Shown piece by piece: positions 36,356 through 44,962 of a stretch of 64,000 nt of DNA. The position numbers were made by a program, and so were the translations under genes. A model generated the notes under the pieces. It made no database searches, had not been told where the DNA came from, and was given only the letters and a program-made list of their open reading frames with translations. Source of the stretch: Bacteroidetes bacterium UBA2664 (lineage in GTDB: Bacteria > Bacteroidota > Rhodothermia > Balneolales > Balneolaceae); assembly GCA_002359315.1 (NCBI GenBank), contig DEMS01000001.1, forward strand, positions 1-64,000, written 5' to 3'. Positions within the stretch are counted from its first letter, which is position 1. Each line of letters begins with the position of its first letter.

Positions 36356-38176
36356 ATGACACAAGATATAAGAAATATCGCAATTATTGCCCATGTTGAT
36401 CACGGAAAAACTACGTTGGTCGACCAAATGCTTAAACAGAGCGGTACATTCAGAGAGAATCAACAAGTTGCTGAAAGAGTTATGGATTCCGGTGATCTTG
36501 AAAAAGAGAAAGGAATTACAATCAGTTCAAAAAATACAGCAGTTTTATGGGAAGGAACTAAAATAAATATTGTTGACACTCCTGGTCACGCCGATTTTGG
36601 GGGTGAAGTAGAGCGTATTCTAAAAATGGTGAATGGCGTTATTCTTCTGGTTGATGCTGCCGAAGGCCCTTTGCCTCAAACGAAATTTGTGTTGAGAAAA
36701 TCCTTGGAATTGGGTTACAGGCCCATTGTTCTCATTAATAAAATTGATAGGGGAGATGCACGGCCTGATGCAGTTCTGAATGAGATATTTGATCTTTTTG
36801 TGACTTTGGACGCAGATGATGACCAGCTTGATTTTCCGGTTCTCTATGCAATTGGTATTCAAGGGATTGCTAAAGATCATCTAAGTGATGAAAGTGACAG
36901 TTTGAAACCACTTTTCAAAAAAATTATCGAACATATACCTTCTCCGGAACAAAATCCGGATGCATCCTTTAAGATGCTCGTCAGTAATGTAGATTGGAAT
37001 GATTATGTTGGGAGAATCGCTGTAGGCCGTGTAGAGCAGGGTACTATCGTCACCAATCAGGAGATTGTATTGGTAGACCGGAAAGGGAAACAAAAAATGA
37101 AAGGGAAAGCGACTAAACTTTTTACTTTTAATGGATTGAACAGGGAACCGGTTGATAAAGCATTGGCAGGAGATATTTTTGCACTGGCCGGGTATGATGC
37201 CGTCGAGATAGGCGATACGTTAACAGATATCTCCGATCCTACTCCAATTGAGTATTACGATATTGATCAGCCGACAATGGCTATGTATTTCAGAGTAAAT
37301 AACTCTCCATTTGCAGGAAAAGAGGGCGATTATGTGACATCAAATATGATTAAAGACCGTCTTAATAAGGAGATTCGAACCAACGTTTCTATCAAAGTTA
37401 GTGCAACAGACAACCCGGACATTTTTAAAGTTGCCGGCAGAGGTGAATTACAGTTGTCTATTTTAATTGAGACGATGAGAAGAGAAGGATTTGAATTTTC
37501 AGTATCCCGTCCTGAAGTACTTTTGAGAGAGGTTGATGGAAAAATTCATGAACCTTACGAGGAAGTTGTGGTCGATGTTCATACCGACTACAGTAACAAA
37601 GTGATTGATAATCTTCAGAAAAGAAAGGGGATTATGACTTCTATGGTGAGCGAAGGGGAGAACAACCGTATTGAGTTTAAGGTACCATCACGCGGATTGA
37701 TTGGGTTTAGAGGCGAGATGATGACTGAAACACGCGGGACAGGAATTATGCACCAGCAGTTTTTTGCATATGAACCCTATGCCGGTGAGATTGCAGGACG
37801 AACCAGGGGCGCGCTGATCGCATTGGAACAGGGGGATGTAACACCGTATGCTCTTGAAGGATTGCAAGATCGTGGGCAGTTCATTAGCGAGCCGGGCGAT
37901 CCTGTCTATATGGGACAAGTTGTGGGGATTAACAAACGCTCTGATGATATGGTCGTAAACGTTGTTAAAAGGAAAAATCTGACAAACCATCGTGCGACTC
38001 AGACATCTGACTCTGTAAAAATCTCACAAGCAAAAAAAATGAGCCTGGAGCAGTGTATTGAATTTTTGGATACGGATGAACTCCTTGAAGTAACTCCAAA
38101 AAGCTTACGGATTCGAAAACTCTATTTGGATCCTAATGATAGAAAAAGAGCTCAAAAACAGAAGGAGATGGCTTAG
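36356..38176 (+). CDS. typA: Translational GTPase TypA/BipA
   Basis: A ribosome-associated GTPase of 606 residues involved in 50S assembly and stress adaptation. The G-domain motifs are AHVDHGKTT (G1), GITISSKN (G2), DTPGHADFGGEV (G3) and NKIDR (G4). EF-G-like domains II, III and V follow, then the BipA-specific C-terminal domain (RGLIGFRGEMMTETRGTGIM region to the basic tail RKRAQKQKEMA). Length matches the family. It stands alone after a 207-base AT-rich spacer. Confidence 0.97.
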   Translation: MTQDIRNIAIIAHVDHGKTTLVDQMLKQSGTFRENQQVAERVMDSGDLEKEKGITISSKNTAVLWEGTKINIVDTPGHADFGGEVERILKMVNGVILLVDAAEGPLPQTKFVLRKSLELGYRPIVLINKIDRGDARPDAVLNEIFDLFVTLDADDDQLDFPVLYAIGIQGIAKDHLSDESDSLKPLFKKIIEHIPSPEQNPDASFKMLVSNVDWNDYVGRIAVGRVEQGTIVTNQEIVLVDRKGKQKMKGKATKLFTFNGLNREPVDKALAGDIFALAGYDAVEIGDTLTDISDPTPIEYYDIDQPTMAMYFRVNNSPFAGKEGDYVTSNMIKDRLNKEIRTNVSIKVSATDNPDIFKVAGRGELQLSILIETMRREGFEFSVSRPEVLLREVDGKIHEPYEEVVVDVHTDYSNKVIDNLQKRKGIMTSMVSEGENNRIEFKVPSRGLIGFRGEMMTETRGTGIMHQQFFAYEPYAGEIAGRTRGALIALEQGDVTPYALEGLQDRGQFISEPGDPVYMGQVVGINKRSDDMVVNVVKRKNLTNHRATQTSDSVKISQAKKMSLEQCIEFLDTDELLEVTPKSLRIRKLYLDPNDRKRAQKQKEMA

Positions 38177-38183
38177 TTTTTTA

Positions 38184-38213
38184 GGCAGAAGGCAGAAGGC
38201 AGAAGGCAGAAGG
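38184..38213. repeat. Tandem heptamer GGCAGAA, 4 copies
   Basis: Four exact GGCAGAA units (38184-38211) plus GG, 8 bases after the typA stop. TCTCACTTCTC follows immediately, a motif also found near 185-195 in the repeat mosaic at the window start. Confidence 0.88.
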
Positions 38214-38271
38214 GTCTCACTTCTCTACGCAATGCATGGAATGCATTTTATAAAAACTCGGTTCTTTTGGT

Positions 38272-39750
38272 ATGAAAAATTTCAATAGCCACCGAGTCTT
38301 TAAGCGGAACAGTCATAAACCGAATCCGGATGGTGAGTATGTTCTCTATTGGATGCAGATCAACCGCCGTTTCCACTACAATTTTGCTTTGGAATATGCG
38401 GTAAACTGGGCCAATAAATTGGATAAACCACTACTGATACTTGAAGCATTTTCATGTGATTATCCCTGGGCAACAGATCGTACTCATACTTTTATGATGC
38501 AAGGAATGGCAGAACACACTGATTATGCCCTTTCAAAAAATATAAACTATTTTCCATTTGTAGAGCAGGAAGCAGGGCAGTATAAAAAGTTACTGTTTGA
38601 TCTCTCTTCTAAAGCATCTCTTTTAATCACAGATGAATATCCGGTTTTTATCATGCGAAATCGGAATGAAACGTATTCAAAAGAATTAACTATCCCATAT
38701 ATCACCGTAGATAGTAACGGACTTATTCCCCTTGGGCTCACTAAAAAAGACCCTTACAGTGCATATCTTTTCAGAAAAATTATGCAGAAGAATTTTGTAG
38801 AGGCGTTTACCAATCCACCGGTAAAAGATCCGCTCGAAGAACTAAATGACAGAGAACCTATTGAGATAGATCAAGATATCGTAAAACATCTGCCAGTGGC
38901 ACAAGATGCTTTCAATGATATGAAATCGTTTATTTCAAAACTGGACATTAATCATTCTGTAAAGCCGATTGATTGGCATGGTGGCAGATCAGCAGGGTTG
39001 GGTATGTTAGGGCAATTTGTTCAAAATTCTTTATTAGAGTACGGTGAGAAAAGAAATCATCCAGATGAAAAGAAAACAAGTCAACTGAGTGCCTGGCTCC
39101 ATTTTGGTAAAATTTCAGAGTATGAAGTTGTAAAAACTGTATTGAATTACCAGCCAAAGGGATGGGATCTCAATAAAATATCCTACAATAATGGGTCAAC
39201 TGGCGGGTTTTTTAATGGGGACCCTAATATTGATGGATATTTGGATGAAGTAATTACATGGCGGGAAGTTGGATTTCATTTTGCACATCATCGGCCAGAC
39301 TACGATCGCTTTGAGAGTTTACCTGATTGGGCATTGCAAACGTTGAATGATCATAGGAATGATCCCAGAGAGTGGATCTACTCCTATGAACAGTTAGCTG
39401 CATCAGAAACGCATGATGAGATATGGAATGCTGCACAGACACAACTTAGGGAAGAGGGGATGATCCACAATTATTTACGTATGCTTTGGGGTAAAAAAGT
39501 AATTGAATGGACTCCTGATCCCGAAACAGCTCTCCAGCACCTGATAAATCTGAATAACACGTATGCCATAGATGGCCGCGATCCGAATAGTTATTCCGGC
39601 ATTTTTTGGTGTTTTGGCCGTTTCGACAGAGCCTGGCAGGAGAGAGAGATTTTTGGAAAAATAAGATATATGACCAGTGATAGTACAAGAAAAAAGGTAA
39701 AGCTGAAGCACTATTTAAATAAATTTGGCAGTCAGAAAAGCTTGCTTTGA
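38272..39750 (+). CDS. Class II deoxyribodipyrimidine photolyase
   Basis: A 492-residue blue-light FAD enzyme that reverses UV pyrimidine dimers. It matches class II photolyases: YVLYWMQINRRFHYNFALEY at the start of the photolyase domain (about 22-41), then REVGFHFAHHRPDYDRF, ASETHDEIWNAAQ, the flavin-binding MIHNYLRMLWGKK and DGRDPNSYSGIFWCFG, and FGKIRYM near the end. The stop abuts the end of the convergent purine nucleoside phosphorylase gene with no base between them, so no separate terminator is possible in a gap there. Confidence 0.94.
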   Translation: MKNFNSHRVFKRNSHKPNPDGEYVLYWMQINRRFHYNFALEYAVNWANKLDKPLLILEAFSCDYPWATDRTHTFMMQGMAEHTDYALSKNINYFPFVEQEAGQYKKLLFDLSSKASLLITDEYPVFIMRNRNETYSKELTIPYITVDSNGLIPLGLTKKDPYSAYLFRKIMQKNFVEAFTNPPVKDPLEELNDREPIEIDQDIVKHLPVAQDAFNDMKSFISKLDINHSVKPIDWHGGRSAGLGMLGQFVQNSLLEYGEKRNHPDEKKTSQLSAWLHFGKISEYEVVKTVLNYQPKGWDLNKISYNNGSTGGFFNGDPNIDGYLDEVITWREVGFHFAHHRPDYDRFESLPDWALQTLNDHRNDPREWIYSYEQLAASETHDEIWNAAQTQLREEGMIHNYLRMLWGKKVIEWTPDPETALQHLINLNNTYAIDGRDPNSYSGIFWCFGRFDRAWQEREIFGKIRYMTSDSTRKKVKLKHYLNKFGSQKSLL

Positions 39751-40545
39751 TTACAGTTTTTTGATCAGTTCCGTTACCAATTTTGCAAAATCTTCTTTTC
39801 GGGATTCAGCTGCTTCCTTCACTTCAGAATGATCCAGTTTTCCTTTATGGACTCCGGCTGCCATATTCGTTACCAATGATATGGCTGCAGATGGAACATT
39901 TAGTCTGGATGCTTCAATCAATTCCGGAAGTGTGCTCATTCCGACTACATCCCCGCCCAAGACACGAAATGCCCGGATTTCTGCTTTTGTCTCATAGTTT
40001 GGCCCCTTCACATAGACGTAGGATCCTTTTTGCAGACTCAGACCAATTTCGCCGGCAATTTCTTGTACTTTTTCAGCTATGGGATATAAATTATATCTGA
40101 ATAATTCAGCTGATTCCGCAGAGGCAGGATGAAAAGGTCTGATGAGGTCATTTATAACCATCAAATCACCGATTTGGAATCCGGTATTGATGGCACCGGC
40201 AGCATTGGAAATAATCAGTTTATCTGCATCAAAAGCTTTGGCAATCCTGACCGGAAGTACGGTTTTTGAAAAAGTATGGCCTTCATAAAAATGGAATCTG
40301 CCCGAAAATGCAATCACTTTTTCACCGGCAACTTCTCCCGATACCAATTCTCCACTGTGTCCCTGAACAGATGTAGCAGGGAAATGGGGGATTTGGTGGT
40401 AGGATAATCTTACAGGATATTGGATTAATTCCGCAAATGAACCTAATCCGGAACCCAAAATAATAACGGCTCCAACCTTTTTAGGAACTCCATTTTGAAC
40501 TAAATAAGACCTGATTTCATCAATCTCCTCAGTCATATTTGTCAT
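39751..40545 (-). CDS. punA: Purine nucleoside phosphorylase, trimeric type
   Basis: Cleaves purine (deoxy)nucleosides with phosphate in salvage. The 264-residue protein matches the trimeric PNP family: ILGSGLGSF phosphate-binding loop, FPATSVQGHSGELV, GRFHFYEG, SNAAGAINTGFQIGDLM, GPNYETKAEIR and GMSTLPE, with the purine-binding SLVTNMAAG. Its ATG overlaps the stop of the MBL-fold gene upstream (ATGA, 40542-40545), indicating coupled translation. A second Met at 40536 could also be used. Confidence 0.94.
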   Translation of the reverse strand: MTNMTEEIDEIRSYLVQNGVPKKVGAVIILGSGLGSFAELIQYPVRLSYHQIPHFPATSVQGHSGELVSGEVAGEKVIAFSGRFHFYEGHTFSKTVLPVRIAKAFDADKLIISNAAGAINTGFQIGDLMVINDLIRPFHPASAESAELFRYNLYPIAEKVQEIAGEIGLSLQKGSYVYVKGPNYETKAEIRAFRVLGGDVVGMSTLPELIEASRLNVPSAAISLVTNMAAGVHKGKLDHSEVKEAAESRKEDFAKLVTELIKKL

Positions 40546-41333
40546 ACATTTTCAATTGTGTAGCCCTCTTTGCCTAAGTCATCGACCAATTTGAAGAGTG
40601 GATTATCAGTTTCATGATAAGCCATTATCGTAAACTTTTCATTGTATGCTAATTTCTTTAATCGATTTCTTGCTTCCATACTCTGTTTGGGATCATAATC
40701 AAATTTTGCAAGAAAGGTTTTATTTACGGCAACTCTGCGTCCCAATACGTCTCCGGCCATTAAATACCGGTGATCTCCATTTCTGTAAAAGAGTGCTAAA
40801 TGATGCTCAGTATGGCCACCGATTTCTTCTACTGTTACCGGCGGAATTGGATTAGATCCGTCATTTAAAAATTTTACCTCGGCACGTAAATTCAAAAAAT
40901 GGATCAGTTCCTGATAATCATCCGGTTTGCCTTCTAATGTATCGTTCAAATCCTTCCATCCATCTTCCGATACCCAAATTGTAGCATCCGGAAAGGTAAG
41001 ATCCCAATATCCGGCTTTTCGATTGGCAAGACCGGCGAAATGATCAAAATGAAGATGACTGAGGAAAATATCAGAAACATCGTATTCTGTTAGTGAGTGT
41101 TTTGATAAGTTATCCAGAATAGTGTCTATGGAGGAATCCTCACTTAACAGGTCACCTATGCCAACATCAAACAGAATTGTATGGTCCCGATCTTGAATTA
41201 AAAATGGATTGATCGATAATTTAAGCGCCCCTTTGGCAGGGGGATCACCCCGGTCAATCTTATTGAATATTTTGTCTATACCAACAGAATAAGTTCCTTC
41301 ATATAAGGCGGAAACAGTAATATCTTTCATCAT
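40542..41333 (-). CDS. MBL-fold metallo-hydrolase
   Basis: A 263-residue metallo-beta-lactamase-fold hydrolase without a signal peptide. The first metal motif HLHFDH is at 93-98, and further ligands are HTEHH (about 174-178) and the Asp in YLMAGDVLG. It resembles the broad quorum-quenching-lactonase/MBL class, but the substrate is not assignable. Translationally coupled to purine nucleoside phosphorylase (4-base overlap), which could hint at nucleotide metabolism. It begins 37 bases after phoH. Confidence 0.87.
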   Translation of the reverse strand: MMKDITVSALYEGTYSVGIDKIFNKIDRGDPPAKGALKLSINPFLIQDRDHTILFDVGIGDLLSEDSSIDTILDNLSKHSLTEYDVSDIFLSHLHFDHFAGLANRKAGYWDLTFPDATIWVSEDGWKDLNDTLEGKPDDYQELIHFLNLRAEVKFLNDGSNPIPPVTVEEIGGHTEHHLALFYRNGDHRYLMAGDVLGRRVAVNKTFLAKFDYDPKQSMEARNRLKKLAYNEKFTIMAYHETDNPLFKLVDDLGKEGYTIENV

Positions 41334-41370
41334 TTGAAGTCAACGAGGATCTCTGTAGATCCAAATACTC

Positions 41371-42282
41371 TTACTTTTTTTTGTTCTCAAATTTTTCGTA
41401 GGCATCGATTATATCACGAACCAATTTGTGCCGAACCACATCCCTCTGATCCAGATACACAAATGAGATCCCATCGATATTTTGAAGAATGGTCTGAATG
41501 GAGATCAAACCGGATTCTTGTTTTTTGGGTAAATCTGTTTGTGTGATATCACCGGTAATGATTGCCCTGCTACTAAATCCAATACGTGTCAGAAACATTT
41601 TCATCTGTATATTGGTTGCGTTCTGCGCTTCATCAAGAATCACAAACGCATTGTTCAATGTTCGGCCTCGCATATAGGCCAATGGTGCAATTTCAATGAT
41701 ATTTTTGGAGAGATAATAATCGAGTTTTTCGAATTCAATCATTTCCTCTAATGCATCATAGAGGGGACGCAGATATGGATCAATTTTTTCTTTTAGATCT
41801 CCCGGTAAAAAACCAAGATTCTCTCCCGCTTCTACTGCCGGTCTGGCAAGAATAATTTTCTTTACTTTACGCTCTTTAAGTGCTCTTACCGCAAGTGCTA
41901 CAGAGGTATAGGTTTTACCGGTTCCTGCAGGACCGATTGCAAATAGAATGTCATTATTCTCAGATGCTTTTACAAGATTCCGCTGCCCGGGTGTTTTGGC
42001 TGAAACAGCTTCACCGGCATGGGTGTGCAAAATAATATCACCTGTATTTTGCTGAAATGATGGTGAACCGTCTTTAGATTCAATTTTTTCTGATCTGTTT
42101 GCTAATGCAAGCAGTGTGGAAATGTCACTTTTGTGAAGTGATTTATTCCGTTTTGCCATTTGAATCATCTCTTGAATGATATCTCTTATGACCTCCACTT
42201 CATTAAGTGGTCCCATTATTTTAATTCTATTTCCACGCGCTGTTATCTTAGAAGCAGGAAATGCCCTGTCGAGCTGATTCAA
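41371..42282 (-). CDS. PhoH-family ATPase (start codon unclear)
   Basis: A cytoplasmic PhoH-like P-loop ATPase, a family tied to RNA metabolism. The PhoH domain has Walker A IGPAGTGKTYTSVAL, VEAGENLGFLPGDLKEKIDPYLRP, Walker B FVILDEAQNA and ITGDITQTDLP. The listed start is TTG 42282. The N-terminal family sequence clearly continues upstream in frame (VVILGFSDEHL just before it), for 33 codons up to TAA at 42382-42384 inside an octamer repeat array. That extension has no ATG, GTG or TTG. Either a rare start (ATT, ATC or ATA) is used, or the repeat displaced the original start. It follows rpe on the same strand. Confidence 0.88.
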   Translation of the reverse strand: MNQLDRAFPASKITARGNRIKIMGPLNEVEVIRDIIQEMIQMAKRNKSLHKSDISTLLALANRSEKIESKDGSPSFQQNTGDIILHTHAGEAVSAKTPGQRNLVKASENNDILFAIGPAGTGKTYTSVALAVRALKERKVKKIILARPAVEAGENLGFLPGDLKEKIDPYLRPLYDALEEMIEFEKLDYYLSKNIIEIAPLAYMRGRTLNNAFVILDEAQNATNIQMKMFLTRIGFSSRAIITGDITQTDLPKKQESGLISIQTILQNIDGISFVYLDQRDVVRHKLVRDIIDAYEKFENKKK

Positions 42283-42372
42283 ATGTTCATCACTGAACCC
42301 GAGAATAACAACCGGTTCTATTTCCTCGATTAAAAATGATTCTTCTGTTAGTTGTTGTGGTGTTTCGATAAA

Positions 42373-42412
42373 TTTAGGTGTTTAGGTGTTTAGGTGTTTA
42401 GGTGTTTAGGTG
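42373..42412. repeat. Tandem octamer TTTAGGTG, 5 copies
   Basis: Five exact TTTAGGTG units (40 bases) lie between rpe and phoH. Because the unit is 8 bases, its reverse complement places a TAA in every frame, closing all phoH reading frames upstream. Confidence 0.93.
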
Positions 42413-42441
42413 TTTATCTTCTCATGTAAATAATGAACAAA

Positions 42442-43131
42442 TTATATAATCTGAGCGTGCCCTTTTTCGGCTTTATCCGTCAATTCCTTTATTCGCGCAG
42501 GAATATCATCTGTTTTAAACACACTGCTTCCGGCGACTAATATTTCAGTACCGGATTTTGCAAGTTTCCCGATGTTTTTCAGACTTACACCGCCATCAAT
42601 CTCAATCAGAAAATTTAATTCTTTCTCAATTTTAATTTTGCGAAGCTGTTCAATTTTCTGATAACTGGACTCAATAAATGCTTGTCCCCCGAATCCGGGA
42701 TTTACACTCATTACCAAAACAAGGTCAACAATAGGCAAAACGGGCTGAATAACATCTACACTTGTGGCAGGATTAATTACTACACCGGTCATGCATCCAT
42801 TCTGACTGATATTTTGAAGTGTTCGATGAAGATGCGGACATGCCTCATAATGAACGGAGATTAAGTCTGCACCGGCATCTGCAAAGTCTTCAATATAAAA
42901 ATCAGGATTTTCAATCATTAAATGAACGTCCAAAAAAGCGTCGGGAGCCACATTTCTTACAGATTTCACAATAGATGGGCCGTAACTGATATTAGGCACA
43001 AAATGACCATCCATGATGTCACAATGGATCCATGTAATGCCGGAATCCAGACATTCATGAATCTGTTCCCCCAGTTTTGAAAAATCTGCTGCAAGAATTG
43101 ATGGCGCCAGAACAGGTAAATCAATATTCAT
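42442..43131 (-). CDS. rpe: Ribulose-phosphate 3-epimerase
   Basis: Interconverts ribulose-5-phosphate and xylulose-5-phosphate in the pentose phosphate pathway. The 229-residue TIM barrel has the metal-binding HCDIMDGHFVPN, DVHLMIENP, SVNPGFGGQ and the phosphate loops IDGGVS and VAGSSVF. Its ATG shares a base with the stop of the PASTA gene (TAATG), indicating translational coupling. Confidence 0.96.
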   Translation of the reverse strand: MNIDLPVLAPSILAADFSKLGEQIHECLDSGITWIHCDIMDGHFVPNISYGPSIVKSVRNVAPDAFLDVHLMIENPDFYIEDFADAGADLISVHYEACPHLHRTLQNISQNGCMTGVVINPATSVDVIQPVLPIVDLVLVMSVNPGFGGQAFIESSYQKIEQLRKIKIEKELNFLIEIDGGVSLKNIGKLAKSGTEILVAGSSVFKTDDIPARIKELTDKAEKGHAQII

Positions 43132-43964
43132 TAATTGTCCTCATTTTGGAAATTTCTATTATTATTGGATGTTGTTGTACTATCATCAATAATTGCTCCC
43201 GACTCTACCTCTTCACGAGCATCTACCCGTTCCGAAACGATGAGGAGGAGTGATTGGCCTTCATTGAGTTCGTTCTCATTCGGTGTGAAGTTAATAACCC
43301 GATTCGGTTCGTACTCTAAACTGGGTTGAAATCGAATTTCTCCTACCCGTAAACCGACACCCGTTAGAGCTCGTTCGGCTTCAGTAAGCCTCATACCCTG
43401 AATATCCGGCACAGTAACTAATCGGGAACCGAGCCCATCGCTTACTGCTAAATTAATTACCGTACCACGACTTACAGTATCACCGGCGGCTACTGACTGA
43501 CGCAAGATCGTATTTCTAAAACGAGATGACTCGTAACTTCGGGTCCCAACCTCAAGTCCATGGTTCTCCAATTGGATTTCTGCATTTCTCAACGACATAT
43601 TCACTACGTCGGGTACAACTGTTTGAGGTGTAACTGCGGTATTAACAGTAAGATAGATCTTACGATTAGGTTTGACAATCTGTTTTGCAGATGGGGATTG
43701 GTCAATGATATAATTTGCAGGATATACAGAATTTGCCCTGCGATCCAGGACCTCGTGTCGTAATCCAATCCGCTCAAGTTGCTCCTCTGCTTCTTCGAGG
43801 GAAATTTTAGTGACATCAGGTACCGTCACACCTTCATTATAATTTGTGTAATACGGCATCACCAGAAAATCGAGGATGAGTATAAATGTGATCCCTGCCA
43901 CTAATAGTGAACCTAAGATGGCTGCAATTTTTTTATTCAGGGATAGTGATTTAAAATACTCCAT
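43131..43964 (-). CDS. Membrane-anchored protein with three PASTA domains
   Basis: A 277-residue protein. A short basic cytoplasmic start is followed by one membrane helix (about 13-35). Three periplasmic PASTA domains follow, starting near VTVPDVTKISLEEAEEQL (42), VVPDVVNMSLRNAEIQL (117) and VTVPDIQGMRLTEAERAL (188). The tail is acidic and Asn-rich. PASTA domains bind peptidoglycan or muropeptides, but here no kinase or transpeptidase domain is attached. It is translationally coupled to rpe, an odd partner, and sits 14 bases after the DUF5683 gene. Confidence 0.9.
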   Translation of the reverse strand: MEYFKSLSLNKKIAAILGSLLVAGITFILILDFLVMPYYTNYNEGVTVPDVTKISLEEAEEQLERIGLRHEVLDRRANSVYPANYIIDQSPSAKQIVKPNRKIYLTVNTAVTPQTVVPDVVNMSLRNAEIQLENHGLEVGTRSYESSRFRNTILRQSVAAGDTVSRGTVINLAVSDGLGSRLVTVPDIQGMRLTEAERALTGVGLRVGEIRFQPSLEYEPNRVINFTPNENELNEGQSLLLIVSERVDAREEVESGAIIDDSTTTSNNNRNFQNEDN

Positions 43965-43978
43965 GTAATTAAATTTGA

Positions 43979-44962
43979 TTAAAATTTGTACTCGAGAATC
44001 AGCTGTTTTCCCGGTATAGCCGTTGAAGTGGCATTTAATCTGTTTTGTTTCAAAGATATCGTAAAATACGCATCAAAAGCGGAAATAAAATGGTTTACAA
44101 TTAACAAAGATATAAATGTTCTTCTAGTTCTAAAATCATCATTAAACTCTCGTGACATTTGAACACCATCATAAAAGAAAGGACTTGCATATAAACCGTT
44201 TCTATCTACAAAATATCTTTCATTGAATAGATCACCAATATGGCCTAATTGATCATGATAGCTATGATAATCCCTCCATCCGGCCTGATACTGATAGTAT
44301 TTCGAGATCAATTCATAATACTGTTGTGACCCATAAGCGGGCAGCATATGTGAAAAATTATTGGCTCCCAAATTATCAGTAGTCAGATATGGAGTATTTT
44401 TTTCTACTGAACGAAGAAGAGTCAAGTCGATCTGATTCCACTCAATGGAGGTATCAAACGATGATTCTACACCGTTTAGCATATCCCGCAGTTGTGGTAA
44501 ATAAGGATTGGAGATAGAGTGAAAATCGTGATAATCAATTAACCACTCTGCATATTGAACGACACTCCAATTCTGATTTGCAAATCGTTTATAATTTCGT
44601 TCTCCACGCTGTCCTCTTTTTTGCATCTCTACAACCATATAGATTGACGTAATTTCCAGTGCGGCATATAATGCGGCTCGTATCGGGTTTCGATTGATCA
44701 GTTGCCCGCTTCCGGGTAAAATCAGTGAACTTGCAAAAAGATACCCAGGCTGTCTAAAACCTGAGAACCCTGAGTCAGTACTGAATTGAGATATACTATT
44801 ATTTCTTAAGAGGATCGGTGTGACAACATGATAGTTGTCTGCGGATCGATTTTTATTGTCTGCAACAATACCACGATCCAGGCCTCTTGTTGTATCAAGG
44901 TACTGAGATGTTACATCCTTTGGGGTTATGAATAAAATTAAGAGTAATAGATATCTGATCAT
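43979..44962 (-). CDS. DUF5683-type exported membrane protein
   Basis: A 327-residue protein with a signal peptide (about 1-19, ending VTSQ). One conserved patch, GYLFASSLILPGSGQLINRN followed by PIRAALYAALEITSIY, is typical of DUF5683 and looks membrane-associated. The C-terminal third has strand-like alternating residues ending in ILEYKF, compatible with outer-membrane insertion. Function is unknown. Its start overlaps the stop of the large peptidase/propeller gene by four bases (ATGA, 44959-44962), so the two proteins are probably made together. Confidence 0.72.
   Translation of the reverse strand: MIRYLLLLILFITPKDVTSQYLDTTRGLDRGIVADNKNRSADNYHVVTPILLRNNSISQFSTDSGFSGFRQPGYLFASSLILPGSGQLINRNPIRAALYAALEITSIYMVVEMQKRGQRGERNYKRFANQNWSVVQYAEWLIDYHDFHSISNPYLPQLRDMLNGVESSFDTSIEWNQIDLTLLRSVEKNTPYLTTDNLGANNFSHMLPAYGSQQYYELISKYYQYQAGWRDYHSYHDQLGHIGDLFNERYFVDRNGLYASPFFYDGVQMSREFNDDFRTRRTFISLLIVNHFISAFDAYFTISLKQNRLNATSTAIPGKQLILEYKF

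Noticed and set aside
38184..42412. Tandem repeats as CRISPR arrays
   Set aside because: Units are 7-8 bases with no spacers and no cas genes are nearby.
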